A stretch of DNA of 64,000 nucleotides from Bacillota bacterium (GCA_023453795.1 JAEXSP010000034.1:62001-126000); one strand, 5' to 3'. Shown: positions 43,008 to 52,453, counted from the first letter of the stretch. Notes: a model not told the origin generated them from the sequence alone. A program made the numbers and translations.

Positions 43008-43086
43008 ATTTTACCCCATTTTTCTGAGTTTGGTTATCGAATAATATTACATAAAAAATAAAAGCCCGATATAGGAGGGAGAAAAA

Positions 43087-43845
43087 ATGAAAACCAAGTT
43101 GAGAAAATTGATTTCAGCAATTACTGTATTTGTCTTTATAGCAAGCATACCTTTGGTTGTATCCGCAAAACCTGATAAGGATAATGGCGGAGGACCTAAA
43201 AATCCTCCTTCGATTCAGAAGAAGGTCAATGACAGAGACCCTAAAAATGCACCACAGCCTAAAGCTAAAGATAACAATAATGGTAAAGAAAATTCACAGA
43301 AGAATAAACAAAACATTAAAAAGCCTTTTGTTCCTAAGAACAATTGGGACAAACAGTTGACAGGCACAGAAAAGAAACTGGCTGAAATAGAAAAAGGCGT
43401 AAACGACATAAAAGTGAAAATTGATCAATACATACTGGTGCCTACTTCATCAGCAATTACTATAACACCGTCGGCAATTAATGCAACACCGCCAGCTATT
43501 ACCGTAACGCCTGCTGCTATTTCCACCCCTGTTGCGTTGACTATTGCAAATACTACCGGAGTTTCAACAACGAATTATGTATACGGAAAGCATGATGGGA
43601 ATAAAAAGCAGGATATCAAGGGTTTCGTTAATGGAATGACCGGTAAGCTTAAGGCACTGTCAAATAGGCTTTCGGCGGTTGAAAGAGAACTGAAATCGCT
43701 TGAGAAAAAGGTAAGTAAGGACGCTGCGGACAAGTATAAAGAATTAACTGCTAAAACCGCATTGATAAAAGGCAACATTTCTGCTCAGTTAAAGAGGCTG
43801 CAGACAATGCTTCCGAGCAAGACCATTATTAAACCCACCAAATAA
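43087..43845 (+). CDS. Secreted Lys/Asn/Pro-rich protein with coiled-coil ends
   Basis: A 252-residue exported protein I do not recognise. The signal peptide covers about 1-27 (FVFIASIPLVVSA). Residues 28-85 are basic and low-complexity (DNGGGPKNPPS, DNNNGKENSQKNKQN). A short coiled coil at about 92-115 (TEKKLAEIEKGVNDIKVKID) is followed by a Thr/Pro/Ala repeat linker (SAITITPSAINATPPAITVT), and a second coiled coil ends the protein (about 190-245). The layout suggests a wall- or surface-associated structural protein. ATG follows taggaggga. A terminator upstream indicates independent transcription. Confidence 0.65.
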   Translation: MKTKLRKLISAITVFVFIASIPLVVSAKPDKDNGGGPKNPPSIQKKVNDRDPKNAPQPKAKDNNNGKENSQKNKQNIKKPFVPKNNWDKQLTGTEKKLAEIEKGVNDIKVKIDQYILVPTSSAITITPSAINATPPAITVTPAAISTPVALTIANTTGVSTTNYVYGKHDGNKKQDIKGFVNGMTGKLKALSNRLSAVERELKSLEKKVSKDAADKYKELTAKTALIKGNISAQLKRLQTMLPSKTIIKPTK

Positions 43846-43997
43846 ATTAAATATATTTTTCGAGTTCTGCTAAACTGCAGAGCTCATTTTTTTTTTACAC
43901 AATTTCGTAAAAAAATCTTAAGAAATAAGTAAATAAAATTTTAATTGTCCCATGTAAATTTAAAGTTGAGAATAAATTTGCATCGGAGGATATTAAA

Positions 43998-45977
43998 ATG
44001 GTAAGAAATATAAAAAATTGGCGAAACACATTTGTAATGCTGGCTGTATTTTTACTTTCCGTTTTTGCCTTAAGTATTGAAGCCCAAGCTGGAACTTCAA
44101 AGCCTCAAGCACAAATTACTGCCGCACAGGTTAATAAAAAGAATATCGAGGCTTTTTCGGATGAATTCTTTAGTGAATATATGAACAAGAACCATATTCC
44201 GGGGGCGGCGGTTTCGGTTGTACAAAACGGAAAGGTAATTTTCAAGAAGGGCTATGGTTATTCCAACATTGAGAAGAAGACACCTGTTGATCCCGATAAA
44301 ACTGTTTTTTATATATGCTCCACCGGGAAAACCTTTACAGGCACCGCCGTAATGCAGTTGTATGAAAGAAACAAGCTTAATTTGAAAGATAATGTAGAGA
44401 AATACATAAAGAGCTTTAAGTTGAAAAACAGCTTTTCCAAGCCTGTGACTTTCGATAACCTTTTAACTCATACAAGCGGGTTGGATGCGGGAAGTGATAT
44501 AGGCGGCGGTTCAAGAACCAGGGACAGCGCTCTGTCTTATGAAGAATTCATGAAGCTGAAAAATACAAGAGTTCTGAAAGAGCCGGACTTAAATACAAGA
44601 TATTCAAATTTCGGGTTTAACCTTCTGGGTTTCCTTGTACAGAAAATATCCGGCATGCCTTATGAGGAATATTTAAAGAAAAATATCCTTGAGCCTCTTG
44701 ATATGAAAAACAGCAGCATAGGGGATTTGCCTGACAGTGCAGCAACACCGTATGCCTATGTTGGCAAAAAATACAAGGCATTGGATACCAAAATTTATTC
44801 TCCGGCCGCAGGTGACGGTTGTGTCAATGCAACAGCCTCAGATATGTGCAATTTCATGATTGCCCATCTTCAAAACGGGGAATACCAGGGGAAACGGATA
44901 CTCAAGGAAGAAACAGCAAAGTTCATGCATGAGCAGCATTATACAAGTAATCCTAAAATGCCCGGTATGGCATATGCTTTTATTGAGGATTACAGGAACG
45001 GACAAAAAGCGATCAAGCATGAGGGAGGATATGCAGGAGGCTTTACGACAACGATGTATATGATACCTGATCAAAAGCTTGGCTTCTTCATGGCAATCAA
45101 TTGCGAAAACATACTTCCTTTTAAATTCGAAGCAGAGTTTATGGACCGTTTCTTTCCTCAAAAAGCTCCGAAATTCCCTAAGGCTCCGGCAGGCTTCAAA
45201 TCGAGAGCCGGGGAATATACGGGAACATACAGAAGCTATGACGATATAGCCGTAAGTACTGTCGGCAAAATGATATGCCTGCTCCCGAGTGACGGGGAGT
45301 TGAAGATTACGGATAATGGCGACGGTACTCTTGAGATGAAAGGGATTACCCTGGATAAGAAAATGTCTGCCGACTTTGCTGAGTTCTCAACAAGATTGGT
45401 TGAAGTCGGTCCGATGCTTTTCCAAAGGGAGGATGATGGAAGCTATATTTCGTTTAATAGGAATGAAAAAGGCAAAGTGGAGTATTTATCAGATGGAGAA
45501 CCCTTTAAAACCTTTGAAAAGCTTAAGTGGTATGAAACAAGTGGTTTCAATCTGCTGCTTCTGGGAGTATGTTTGATTGTTTTCCTTGCTTCGCTCCTGA
45601 TCTGGGTTATTGGCTGGGTAATAAGGAAATTCAAAGGCAAGCCTAATAATTACTCTAAACCTGCAAAAGCTGCAAGATTGGTAGGAGGATTGGTCTGCTT
45701 TATAAACGTTGCTTCACTTTGCGGCTTCTGTATAATGCTTATGAGTGTGGATTACAGGATCCAGTTAGGGCTGCCCGCACAGGCATATGTTGAATTGACG
45801 GGCTTCATAGCCGGAAGTCTCCTGACAGCTGCGGCAGCAGTATTTGCTGTGCTTGCCTGGATTAAAAAATTCTGGTCCTTTGCGGGAAGAGTACATTATA
45901 CTGCAGTTGTGCTGGCAGGCCTTGGATTTGTATGGTTTTTGAATTTCTGGAACATGCTCGGCCTCAAGCTTCAATAG
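43998..45977 (+). CDS. Beta-lactamase-related serine hydrolase with C-terminal membrane domain
   Basis: A 659-residue exported protein of the class C beta-lactamase/DD-peptidase-like family (esterases, D-aminopeptidases, PBP4*-like). The signal peptide covers about 1-31. The SxxK nucleophile motif is STGK (about 109-112) and the Tyr motif is YSNFG. An additional beta domain at about 385-500 (GEYTGTYRSYDDI) resembles the C-terminal barrel of related peptidases. The last 140 residues hold four to five membrane helices, so the enzyme is membrane-anchored with an outside active site. RBS ggagga. The following two-component system has its own promoter, so it is not clearly co-transcribed but might regulate this gene. 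Confidence 0.88.
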   Translation: MVRNIKNWRNTFVMLAVFLLSVFALSIEAQAGTSKPQAQITAAQVNKKNIEAFSDEFFSEYMNKNHIPGAAVSVVQNGKVIFKKGYGYSNIEKKTPVDPDKTVFYICSTGKTFTGTAVMQLYERNKLNLKDNVEKYIKSFKLKNSFSKPVTFDNLLTHTSGLDAGSDIGGGSRTRDSALSYEEFMKLKNTRVLKEPDLNTRYSNFGFNLLGFLVQKISGMPYEEYLKKNILEPLDMKNSSIGDLPDSAATPYAYVGKKYKALDTKIYSPAAGDGCVNATASDMCNFMIAHLQNGEYQGKRILKEETAKFMHEQHYTSNPKMPGMAYAFIEDYRNGQKAIKHEGGYAGGFTTTMYMIPDQKLGFFMAINCENILPFKFEAEFMDRFFPQKAPKFPKAPAGFKSRAGEYTGTYRSYDDIAVSTVGKMICLLPSDGELKITDNGDGTLEMKGITLDKKMSADFAEFSTRLVEVGPMLFQREDDGSYISFNRNEKGKVEYLSDGEPFKTFEKLKWYETSGFNLLLLGVCLIVFLASLLIWVIGWVIRKFKGKPNNYSKPAKAARLVGGLVCFINVASLCGFCIMLMSVDYRIQLGLPAQAYVELTGFIAGSLLTAAAAVFAVLAWIKKFWSFAGRVHYTAVVLAGLGFVWFLNFWNMLGLKLQ

Positions 45978-46006
45978 CCTATGCAATGGTTAATTCTGCC
46001 GTCATA

Positions 46007-46015
46007 TGCTATAAT
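46007..46015 (+). promoter_or_regulatory. Extended -10 promoter of the OmpR-type two-component system
   Basis: TGc-TATAAT (TG at 46007-46008, hexamer 46010-46015), with a weak -35 (tggtta, 45987-45992) 17 bp upstream, about 40 bp before the ATG. Confidence 0.65.
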
Positions 46016-46054
46016 CGATATATTATAGTTTTTGCATAACGAAGGGTCTCCGGT

Positions 46055-46756
46055 ATGAATGATTACAGTATTCTTATTATCGACGATGAAGCGGAAATAG
46101 CAGAACTCATTGAAGTATATCTTCAAAATGAAGGATACAGGGTTTATAAGGCTTATAATGGGATAGAAGGGCTTCGGATCATCAGGGACGCAAATATCCA
46201 TTTGGTAATACTTGATATCATGATGCCGGGAATAGACGGTATGGAGGTATGCAGAAAGATAAGAGCCGGGAAAAACATACCGATCATAATGCTGAGCGCA
46301 AGATCTCAAGATATGGATAAGATAGCCGGGCTTGGTATAGGCGCTGACGATTATATGACGAAGCCCTTCAATCCTATGGAGCTGCTTGCACGTGTCAAAT
46401 CACAGATAAGACGCTATATTTATCTCAACTCAAATATGAATGCAGGGGAAAATACTAACGTAATAAGTATAAAGGGCCTATCTATAAATAAAGAAAGTCA
46501 TTCAGTCCATGTCTATGACAAGGAAATCAGCCTTACGCCTACTGAGTATGAAATCCTTCTACTTTTGGCAGGTAATCCCGGAAGAGTCTTTAGTGCGGAA
46601 GAAATTTTCGAGCGGGTATGGAAGGACAAATATTTTGACTCAAATAACACTGTAATGGTGCATATATGGAGGCTCAGAGAAAAAATCGAGATAAATCCGA
46701 AGGAGCCGAAAATAATTGAAACGGTATGGGGGGTAGGCTATAAGATTGAAAAATAA
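46055..46756 (+). CDS. OmpR/VanR-type response regulator
   Basis: A 233-residue transcription regulator. The receiver shows IIDDEAE, the phospho-acceptor Asp in LVILDIMMPG, LSARSQ and DDYMTKPF. The C-terminal winged helix (about 132-230) has SLTPTEYEILLLL, RVFSAEEIFERVW, VMVHIWRLREKIE and IETVWGVGYKIE, typical of OmpR/PhoB outputs. ATG follows aaggg. Its end overlaps the start of the kinase by 11 bp, showing a tightly coupled pair. It resembles VanR-like and cell-envelope-stress regulators; the target genes are unknown, but the adjacent serine hydrolase is a candidate. Confidence 0.93.
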   Translation: MNDYSILIIDDEAEIAELIEVYLQNEGYRVYKAYNGIEGLRIIRDANIHLVILDIMMPGIDGMEVCRKIRAGKNIPIIMLSARSQDMDKIAGLGIGADDYMTKPFNPMELLARVKSQIRRYIYLNSNMNAGENTNVISIKGLSINKESHSVHVYDKEISLTPTEYEILLLLAGNPGRVFSAEEIFERVWKDKYFDSNNTVMVHIWRLREKIEINPKEPKIIETVWGVGYKIEK

Positions 46757-47849
46757 ATTTTACCCTATCAGGTTCAAGCTTATATTGACCTTCCTGACAA
46801 GTGCAGTACTTTCGTTTCTCTGCATATTCGCTTTGTTCCTGGTATTTGCTGTCATTTGTGCCACAAATGTGAAACTGTTAAACTGGATTAATTCAAATTA
46901 CATGACGATCATGCCTTTGATCTTTTTGGCTGCCTTTGTGCTTTTTGTCATTGTGATGTTCATATTCTTCTACTTCCTGATGCAAAGAAGCGTTGACTAT
47001 TTAAATGAAATTATGTGCAGCTTGCAGGAGGTATCAAAGGGCAAGCTTGATATAAGCATTCCCAAAAGGTCCTCCGATGAACTCGGTGAGCTTTCGCAGA
47101 TCATTAATGATATGGTTTTAAAGATAAAAATGCTTGTCGAAGAGGAAAGAGGCTGGGAGCAGTCAAAGCTTGACCTGATCAATAATGTTTCACATGACCT
47201 TAGAACACCGATGACGTCAATGCTAGGATATCTTGAACTGATTGCGGAGCATAAATATGCTGATGAAGCAGCTTTACACCACTATGCCGATATTGCCAGG
47301 AATAAATGCTTTGAATTGAAGGGACTTATTGATCAGCTCTTTGAATACTCAAAATTAAGCAGCAGAGACTTGAAAATATACATGGCAGACATCAACCTGG
47401 GAGAATTACTTGAACAGGTTATTGTAGGCTTTATGCCGGCAGTAATGGAAGCTGGGATGGAATTCAGAATGTTTTTTGACAAATCAAAAATAATCGTGCC
47501 CGGAGATCCGGCTTTACTTGCCAGATTGTTCGAGAATCTGATAAGCAATTCGATCAAATACGGAAGAGAAGGCAAATACATTGACATTGAGTTGACTGAA
47601 AGATCGGAAGGAGCGGTTGTCAAGGTTGTCAATTACGGTGTTACCATACAGGAAAACGACCTTTCACACATTTTTGAAAAGTTTTACAGGGCTGAAAAGT
47701 CCAGGTCCAGGGAAAAAGGCGGCTCCGGTCTCGGACTTGCAATCGTCCGGAGCATTGCGGAAATACACGGCGCGGTTATCAATGCTGTCAGCAGGAACAA
47801 TAGAACTGAGTTCGAGGTCAGACTCAAATGCAGCGAAAGGCGGGGGTAA
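46746..47849 (+). CDS. Sensor histidine kinase, partner of the OmpR-type regulator
   Basis: A 367-residue membrane kinase. It has two membrane helices (about 12-34 and 50-74) with almost no extracellular loop, so it probably senses within the membrane, like other intramembrane-sensing kinases. HAMP follows at about 80-130, then HisKA (VSHDLRTPMTSMLGYLEL) and HATPase (NLISNSIKYG, FEKFYRAEKSRS, GGSGLGLAI). The start is TTG 46746 inside the regulator gene. Its 3' end (47785-47847) is closely related to two short fragments at 59896-59920 and 60423-60479, which are remnants of a paralogous kinase gene. The stop lies 6 bp from the convergent response regulator. Confidence 0.93.
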   Translation: MKNKFYPIRFKLILTFLTSAVLSFLCIFALFLVFAVICATNVKLLNWINSNYMTIMPLIFLAAFVLFVIVMFIFFYFLMQRSVDYLNEIMCSLQEVSKGKLDISIPKRSSDELGELSQIINDMVLKIKMLVEEERGWEQSKLDLINNVSHDLRTPMTSMLGYLELIAEHKYADEAALHHYADIARNKCFELKGLIDQLFEYSKLSSRDLKIYMADINLGELLEQVIVGFMPAVMEAGMEFRMFFDKSKIIVPGDPALLARLFENLISNSIKYGREGKYIDIELTERSEGAVVKVVNYGVTIQENDLSHIFEKFYRAEKSRSREKGGSGLGLAIVRSIAEIHGAVINAVSRNNRTEFEVRLKCSERRG

Positions 47850-47855
47850 TAAATT

Positions 47856-48440
47856 TTAGTCTTTTAGCAGTTTATACATACTGTAAAATTTATCTGCATG
47901 TATCAGATCACCTATGCCCTTATAAGCCCTACTGTAAAGCAAATAAACTTCCGGATTATCCGGCTCAATTGATATAGCTTTTGTTAGCAAATCAACAGCC
48001 TGTTTAAACTCACCGTTATTTAAACAAATATTGATCTGTTCAAAAAAACTTTCAATAGATTTAACATCTGTTTCCTTGCATGCTTTAATAGATAGTTCGT
48101 TCAATAAAGATCTGACCTTGTCAGCGGTAAAAGGTTTTTGTATATAGGCGACAGCTCCCATTTGTGTGCATTCTACTGCATTTTTAACTGTTGCATACGC
48201 AGTAATAATTATAACAGGAGTATTTATTCCAAGCTCTCTCATTTTTTTCAGTACTTCTGTCCCGCTGAAGTGAGACATTTTGATATCAAGAAAAGCCAGG
48301 TCGAAAGCTTCATTTTTCAGCATTTCCAACGCTTCCAAGCCGTCATTTGCCGTCTTGACAGTGTAGCCTTCAAGCTCAAGACATTTTCTCAATAAAATCC
48401 TTATATTCTTAGTGTCATCTACAACCAATACATGCTTCAT
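47856..48440 (-). CDS. Response regulator with receiver and C-terminal TPR-like helical domain
   Basis: A 194-residue protein. The receiver domain (about 1-120) has VVDDTKN, phospho-acceptor Asp in LAFLDIKM, ITAYAT and YIQKPF. The C-terminal 65 residues (FFEQINICLNNGEFKQAVDL, LTKAISIEPDNPEVYLLYSR) look like one or two TPR helix pairs, not a DNA-binding domain, so output is likely protein-protein. ATG overlaps the kinase stop (ATGA) and both are read on the minus strand, so kinase and regulator are coupled. The pair is divergent from kdp but cannot itself activate transcription by known means. Confidence 0.88.
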   Translation of the reverse strand: MKHVLVVDDTKNIRILLRKCLELEGYTVKTANDGLEALEMLKNEAFDLAFLDIKMSHFSGTEVLKKMRELGINTPVIIITAYATVKNAVECTQMGAVAYIQKPFTADKVRSLLNELSIKACKETDVKSIESFFEQINICLNNGEFKQAVDLLTKAISIEPDNPEVYLLYSRAYKGIGDLIHADKFYSMYKLLKD

Positions 48441-50278
48441 TTTGAGTCCTCCTTATATAACGGGAGAGTAAACGTGAAGGTGCTCCCAACATCCAGTTTG
48501 CTTTCGCACAATATGCTTCCATGATGTGCTTCTATGATTTCTTTTACAATGGAAAGGCCAAGCCCTGTTCCTCTGATTTCTTTGTCATGATCTTTTACCT
48601 GTATAAATTTTTCGAAAATTCTGCTTTGGAATTCCTCAGGGATTCCAACCCCGGTATCCTTGACGGATACATACATCAGATTATCTCCGGCATAAGCCCT
48701 TATACTTATTTCATCTCCTGCGTTTGTATATTTTAATGCGTTATTAATCAGATTGTTGATTACCCAAAGTATTTTTTCCGCATCTGCGTTGACTCTGGGA
48801 AGCTGTTCATCCAAATCATAATACAGGCTTACATCCTTCTGGAGAGATTGCTCATAAAACTGTTTTGCTGATGTGTCTATTATTCCTTCCATTGAGCAGG
48901 ATTCGAAGTTGAAAATAGCTCTGTCGGATTCGATTTTAGACAATTCCAGAAGTTCATTCACAAGATTGGAAAGCCTTATTTCGTCTTCCTTCATAGTATT
49001 TATTACACTTTTTTGATCTTCGTTCAAGTTCCCCATGCTTTCGTCAAGTATAAGGCTGGTTCCCATTACGATTGAGGTCAAAGGTGTTTTTAATTCATGT
49101 GATATCGTAGCAAGGAAATCAGTTTTGATCCTCTCCAGCTTCTTAAGCTGTGTAACATTGTGGAATACTGCTATAAGCCCGGCTATGTTTGCATCATTAT
49201 CCTTTATAACAGTTACGGCAATATTGAAATAATATTCATCCTCGGATTTTACATATATAATTTTTTCTTTATGTTCCTCTTTAGAATTCAATACGCTGGA
49301 AATATGCTCAAATATTTCTCCTTCACGTATCGCCTCCAGAAAATGCCTGTTTAATACCCTGTCTTCCTTGACATTAAAAAACTTTTCACAAGCATCATTC
49401 AGAAGTATTACTTTATAATTTGTATCCAGTACTATTAAAGGATCAATGATGCTTTTAACTATTGCAAGGGATTTGTTTTTTTCTGTCATAAGCTGACCGA
49501 GTGTACTTTGTTCAAACTGCTGAAGCCTTTTTGTCATATTGTTGAATTCTGCTGCAAGCTCACCAACCTCATCACTGGTTGTAACCTCAATCTGTTTATT
49601 CAGTTCTCCTGCTTTGACAAGCTTGATTGCCTCGGTAAGTGTATATATCGGAGTTAAAAACCTGTTTACAGAAACCCTTGATAAAAGAAATCCGCCTATT
49701 ACTGCGAAAGCAGATAAAAAAATCAGAACATACATTGATTGTTTTGCATCAACAGTAACATTAGCCTTTTTATTAAACATAGCTTTCTCATTTATAAGGG
49801 ACAATCCGCTTAATTCTTTCTTCAGAGCATTAAAGTCCTTCATTATTGCGGAATTGTAATATGCCAGGGCTTTAACCCTTCCCCCGCTGCTCTGCAACTC
49901 CTGAAGCTCTGAAAAAGACTTGATATATAGCTTATAGAAGTTATTTATTTTTGATATATAGTTTTTTTCACCATGTTCAGTGATATTATTGTTCGCTACG
50001 TCAAACCATTGATTGAATACAGCTGCATTGTCCAGAAATATGTCAATTCCTTTTGGCCTGTCTACATTGATATAGGTCAGCATGGCAATATCCTGTCTTT
50101 CCACAGCCCCCAACATGATGTTTACAGCCTTAATGCTCTTGTAATTGTCTGTCATTAACCCGTCTACACCTTTGTGCAGACTGTATAGGTTCAAAACGGA
50201 TATTGCTCCTACAATCGCAATAACCAGAACAAGACTAAGATATACAACAGATATTTTCCCTTTTAGTGTACTCAGCAT
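48437..50278 (-). CDS. Sensor histidine kinase with HAMP and PAS domains
   Basis: A 613-residue membrane kinase. TM1 covers about 7-28, then an extracellular four-helix-bundle-like sensor (about 30-180) resembling the MCP/KinB-type 4HB fold, TM2 (about 184-205), HAMP (about 206-258), PAS (about 270-380: IIDPLIVLDTNYKVILLND), HisKA with ISHELKTPLTSIV, and HATPase (NNLINNALKYTN, DTGVGIPEE, GTGLGLSIVKEI). I place the start at ATG 50278, since taggtgg lies 5-6 bases upstream; a GTG three codons earlier sits in the RBS. It lies divergent to kdpFABC with a shared intergenic region, but a link to K+ sensing is not shown. Confidence 0.92.
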   Translation of the reverse strand: MLSTLKGKISVVYLSLVLVIAIVGAISVLNLYSLHKGVDGLMTDNYKSIKAVNIMLGAVERQDIAMLTYINVDRPKGIDIFLDNAAVFNQWFDVANNNITEHGEKNYISKINNFYKLYIKSFSELQELQSSGGRVKALAYYNSAIMKDFNALKKELSGLSLINEKAMFNKKANVTVDAKQSMYVLIFLSAFAVIGGFLLSRVSVNRFLTPIYTLTEAIKLVKAGELNKQIEVTTSDEVGELAAEFNNMTKRLQQFEQSTLGQLMTEKNKSLAIVKSIIDPLIVLDTNYKVILLNDACEKFFNVKEDRVLNRHFLEAIREGEIFEHISSVLNSKEEHKEKIIYVKSEDEYYFNIAVTVIKDNDANIAGLIAVFHNVTQLKKLERIKTDFLATISHELKTPLTSIVMGTSLILDESMGNLNEDQKSVINTMKEDEIRLSNLVNELLELSKIESDRAIFNFESCSMEGIIDTSAKQFYEQSLQKDVSLYYDLDEQLPRVNADAEKILWVINNLINNALKYTNAGDEISIRAYAGDNLMYVSVKDTGVGIPEEFQSRIFEKFIQVKDHDKEIRGTGLGLSIVKEIIEAHHGSILCESKLDVGSTFTFTLPLYKEDSK

Positions 50279-50596
50279 ATATACCACCTATATAATCAGG
50301 ATTCACAGATTCTTACTTCAAGTATATTACTTATAAAATTGCAGTCAACAAACCGCACTCTCACCAAAGTGAGAAAAACGGAGATGCTGCTATGTAAATT
50401 GAAGATAAATGTCTTAGATTATTTCCAATAAGCATGGAAACTTTGCATGTCTCAATTTGCAGAGTTTTAAATGGATAAGGCCTAAGGAGTATAATCACCT
50501 ATAAGCAATAATCCAAATCAATCAAAAAATGTAAAAGCAGGCGATAATAAAAGGGCATTGCGATAGACAAGTCAGTAAATGATTGGAGGAATATTT
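50279..50596. other. About 320-bp divergent region between kinase and kdpFABC
   Basis: No gene besides the flanks. It has a small hairpin (ctcac-caaa-gtgag, near 50372-50385) and a promoter candidate for kdp. I looked for a c-di-AMP (ydaO-type) riboswitch, which controls kdp in some Firmicutes, and did not recognise its conserved blocks. Confidence 0.45.
50466..50495 (+). promoter_or_regulatory. Possible kdp promoter
   Basis: tataat at 50490-50495 with tttaaa at 50466-50471 (18-bp spacer), about 100 bp before kdpF. Confidence 0.45.
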
Positions 50597-50674
50597 ATGG
50601 TAGTTCTACTGGTAATTGCAGCAGCATTGTTTGTCTATCAGGGTTATGTACTGATTAACCCGGAAAAATTCTGA
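50597..50674 (+). CDS. kdpF: KdpF, small subunit of the K+-transporting ATPase
   Basis: A 25-residue single-helix peptide with typical KdpF features: a hydrophobic helix (VVLLVIAAALFVYQGYVL) and the C-terminal NPEKF. ATG at 50597 follows ttggagga. It lies 20 bp before kdpA in the expected kdpFABC order. KdpF stabilises the KdpABC complex and is easily missed because of its length. Confidence 0.9.
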   Translation: MVVLLVIAAALFVYQGYVLINPEKF

Positions 50675-50694
50675 GTTTTGGGAGGTTCGGCATA

Positions 50695-52374
50695 ATGGGA
50701 ATTTTACAAATAGCAATAACGTTAATAATTATTTTTGCATTGAGCATACCGTTGGGAAAATATATCTATAAGATCATTTCAGGAGAAAAGTGCTTTATTG
50801 ATCCTGTTATGGATAAGGTGGATAACGGCATATATAAAATTACCGGAATAAAGAAAGAGCAGGAGATGAACTGGAAACAGTATGCTTTTGCGCTGTTGGT
50901 TACAAATGTTGTACTTACTATTATTTTATATGTAATCCTAAGGCTTCAGCAGTATCTGTTTCTGAATCCCAACCATATAGGTTCTATGGAACAGTCACTG
51001 TCATTCAATGCTGCTATAAGCTTTATTACAAATACAAATTTCCAAAGCTATAGCGGAGAAAGCGGAGCATCATATTTTGTTCAGATGATACTTACAAGCT
51101 TCATGTTTGTTGCTCCCGCGACAGGCTTGGCATTCTCTGCCGCATTTTTACGGGGACTGACAGGCAAAACAAAAAACCTTGGGAACTTTTTTGTAGATAT
51201 TACAAGGTTTATAACCAGGCTTTTACTTCCGCTTGCAATAGTAGTATCTTTGTTTCTTGTTTGGCAGGGAGTGCCGCAAACATTATCCCCGAATCAAACT
51301 GTCAAAACAATTGAAGGCAGGCTGCAGGATATTCCACTGGGGCCGGTTGCTTCGCTTGAATCCATAAAAAACCTTGGTTCTAACGGCGGCGGATACTATA
51401 ATGCCAATTCTGCCCACCCTTTTGAAAACCCAACACCATTAACCAATCTGGTAACTGTAATCTCTTTAGGTTTGATAGCTACAGCCCTTGTGTTTGCCTT
51501 TGGGCATATGCTGAAAAACAAAAAGCAGGCATGGGTTTTATTTGGTGTCGCAGCATTTTTGCTGATTCTTTCAATCAGCATTGCTTATTACGGAGAGTCT
51601 AGGGGTAATCCTATATTAGCTCATGCAGGTTTGACCCAATCAATGGGCAATATGGAAGGAAAGGAGACTCGTTTCAGTATAGCTGAATCGTCGCTGTTTA
51701 CGGCTGCTACCACTGCATATCAGGTTGGGGCGGTAAATAACATGCACGACACGCTTACCCCGTTGGGAGGGTTTGTTGCCATGTGGAATATGATGATTCA
51801 GACTGCATTCGGTGGGAAAGGTTCAGGTTTTGCATTCCTTTTGATGTTTGCAATGCTAACTGTTTTTCTATGTGGTCTAATGGTAGGAAGAACTCCGGAA
51901 TTCCTTGGGAAAAAAATCGAGGGAAAGGAAATCAAGTTCATTGCAATTGCAATATTGCTGCACCCATTGTTAATACTTATACCTACAGCAGTTTCACTTG
52001 TTTTTCCACAAACGGCTGCAAGTATATCAAATTCAGGCTATCACGGACTATCTCAAATCCTGTATAACTTTACGTCAGCCTCGGCAAACAACGGATCGGC
52101 TTTTGCAGGAATGACTACAAATACTATTTTCTATAACACTGTAATAGGAATTGTAATGTTTATCGGACGCTACGTTCCTATAATAGCAATGCTTGGCGTT
52201 GCAGGCTCTATGGCTTCAAAAAAATCAGTTCCTGAAAGTGCAGGCACATTCAGAACCGACAATACTGTTTTTGCCGTAACACTGCTTGCAGTAATTTTAA
52301 TCGTAGGTGCTTTGACATTCTTCCCCGCACTAGTACTGGGACCTATATCAGAACACTTGACTATGGGCGGCTAA
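50695..52374 (+). CDS. kdpA: Potassium-transporting ATPase, K+-binding channel subunit KdpA
   Basis: A 559-residue membrane protein with about ten helices that binds and channels K+ in the KdpFABC pump. KdpA selectivity-filter and pore segments are visible: FITNTNFQSYSGESG near 105, the very conserved SNGGGYYNANSAHPFENPT near 227, TAATTAYQVGAVNNMHDTLT near 340 and FTSASANNGSAF near 462. ATG follows gggaggttcgg. All conserved blocks are in one frame and the length matches the family. Upstream kdpF and downstream kdpB/C complete the operon. Confidence 0.97.
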   Translation: MGILQIAITLIIIFALSIPLGKYIYKIISGEKCFIDPVMDKVDNGIYKITGIKKEQEMNWKQYAFALLVTNVVLTIILYVILRLQQYLFLNPNHIGSMEQSLSFNAAISFITNTNFQSYSGESGASYFVQMILTSFMFVAPATGLAFSAAFLRGLTGKTKNLGNFFVDITRFITRLLLPLAIVVSLFLVWQGVPQTLSPNQTVKTIEGRLQDIPLGPVASLESIKNLGSNGGGYYNANSAHPFENPTPLTNLVTVISLGLIATALVFAFGHMLKNKKQAWVLFGVAAFLLILSISIAYYGESRGNPILAHAGLTQSMGNMEGKETRFSIAESSLFTAATTAYQVGAVNNMHDTLTPLGGFVAMWNMMIQTAFGGKGSGFAFLLMFAMLTVFLCGLMVGRTPEFLGKKIEGKEIKFIAIAILLHPLLILIPTAVSLVFPQTAASISNSGYHGLSQILYNFTSASANNGSAFAGMTTNTIFYNTVIGIVMFIGRYVPIIAMLGVAGSMASKKSVPESAGTFRTDNTVFAVTLLAVILIVGALTFFPALVLGPISEHLTMGG

Positions 52375-52379
52375 GGTTA

Positions 52380-52430
52380 GGGGACACACCCGCTGAATAG
52401 CGGGAAGAAAATTTAGGAGGGAATGTCCCA
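52380..52430 (+). repeat. Nested hairpin in the kdpA-kdpB intergenic region
   Basis: Outer arms gggaca (52381-52386)/tgtccc (52424-52429) enclose an inner stem cccgct (52389-52394)/agcggg (52399-52404). It sits in the 79-bp gap before kdpB and is not followed by a T-run. It may tune KdpA:KdpB expression or be a REP-like insert. Confidence 0.55.
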
Positions 52431-52453
52431 CTTTTGATAAGAGGTGATCATAA

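Noticed and set aside
46055..46756. OmpR-type regulator as a displaced KdpE
   Set aside because: It is coupled to its own intramembrane-type kinase, lies about 4 kb from kdp beyond another two-component pair, and looks VanR-like; nothing ties it to kdp.
50279..50596. c-di-AMP (ydaO-type) riboswitch upstream of kdp
   Set aside because: Expected from kdp regulation in some Firmicutes, but the conserved sequence blocks are not recognisable; only a small hairpin is present.
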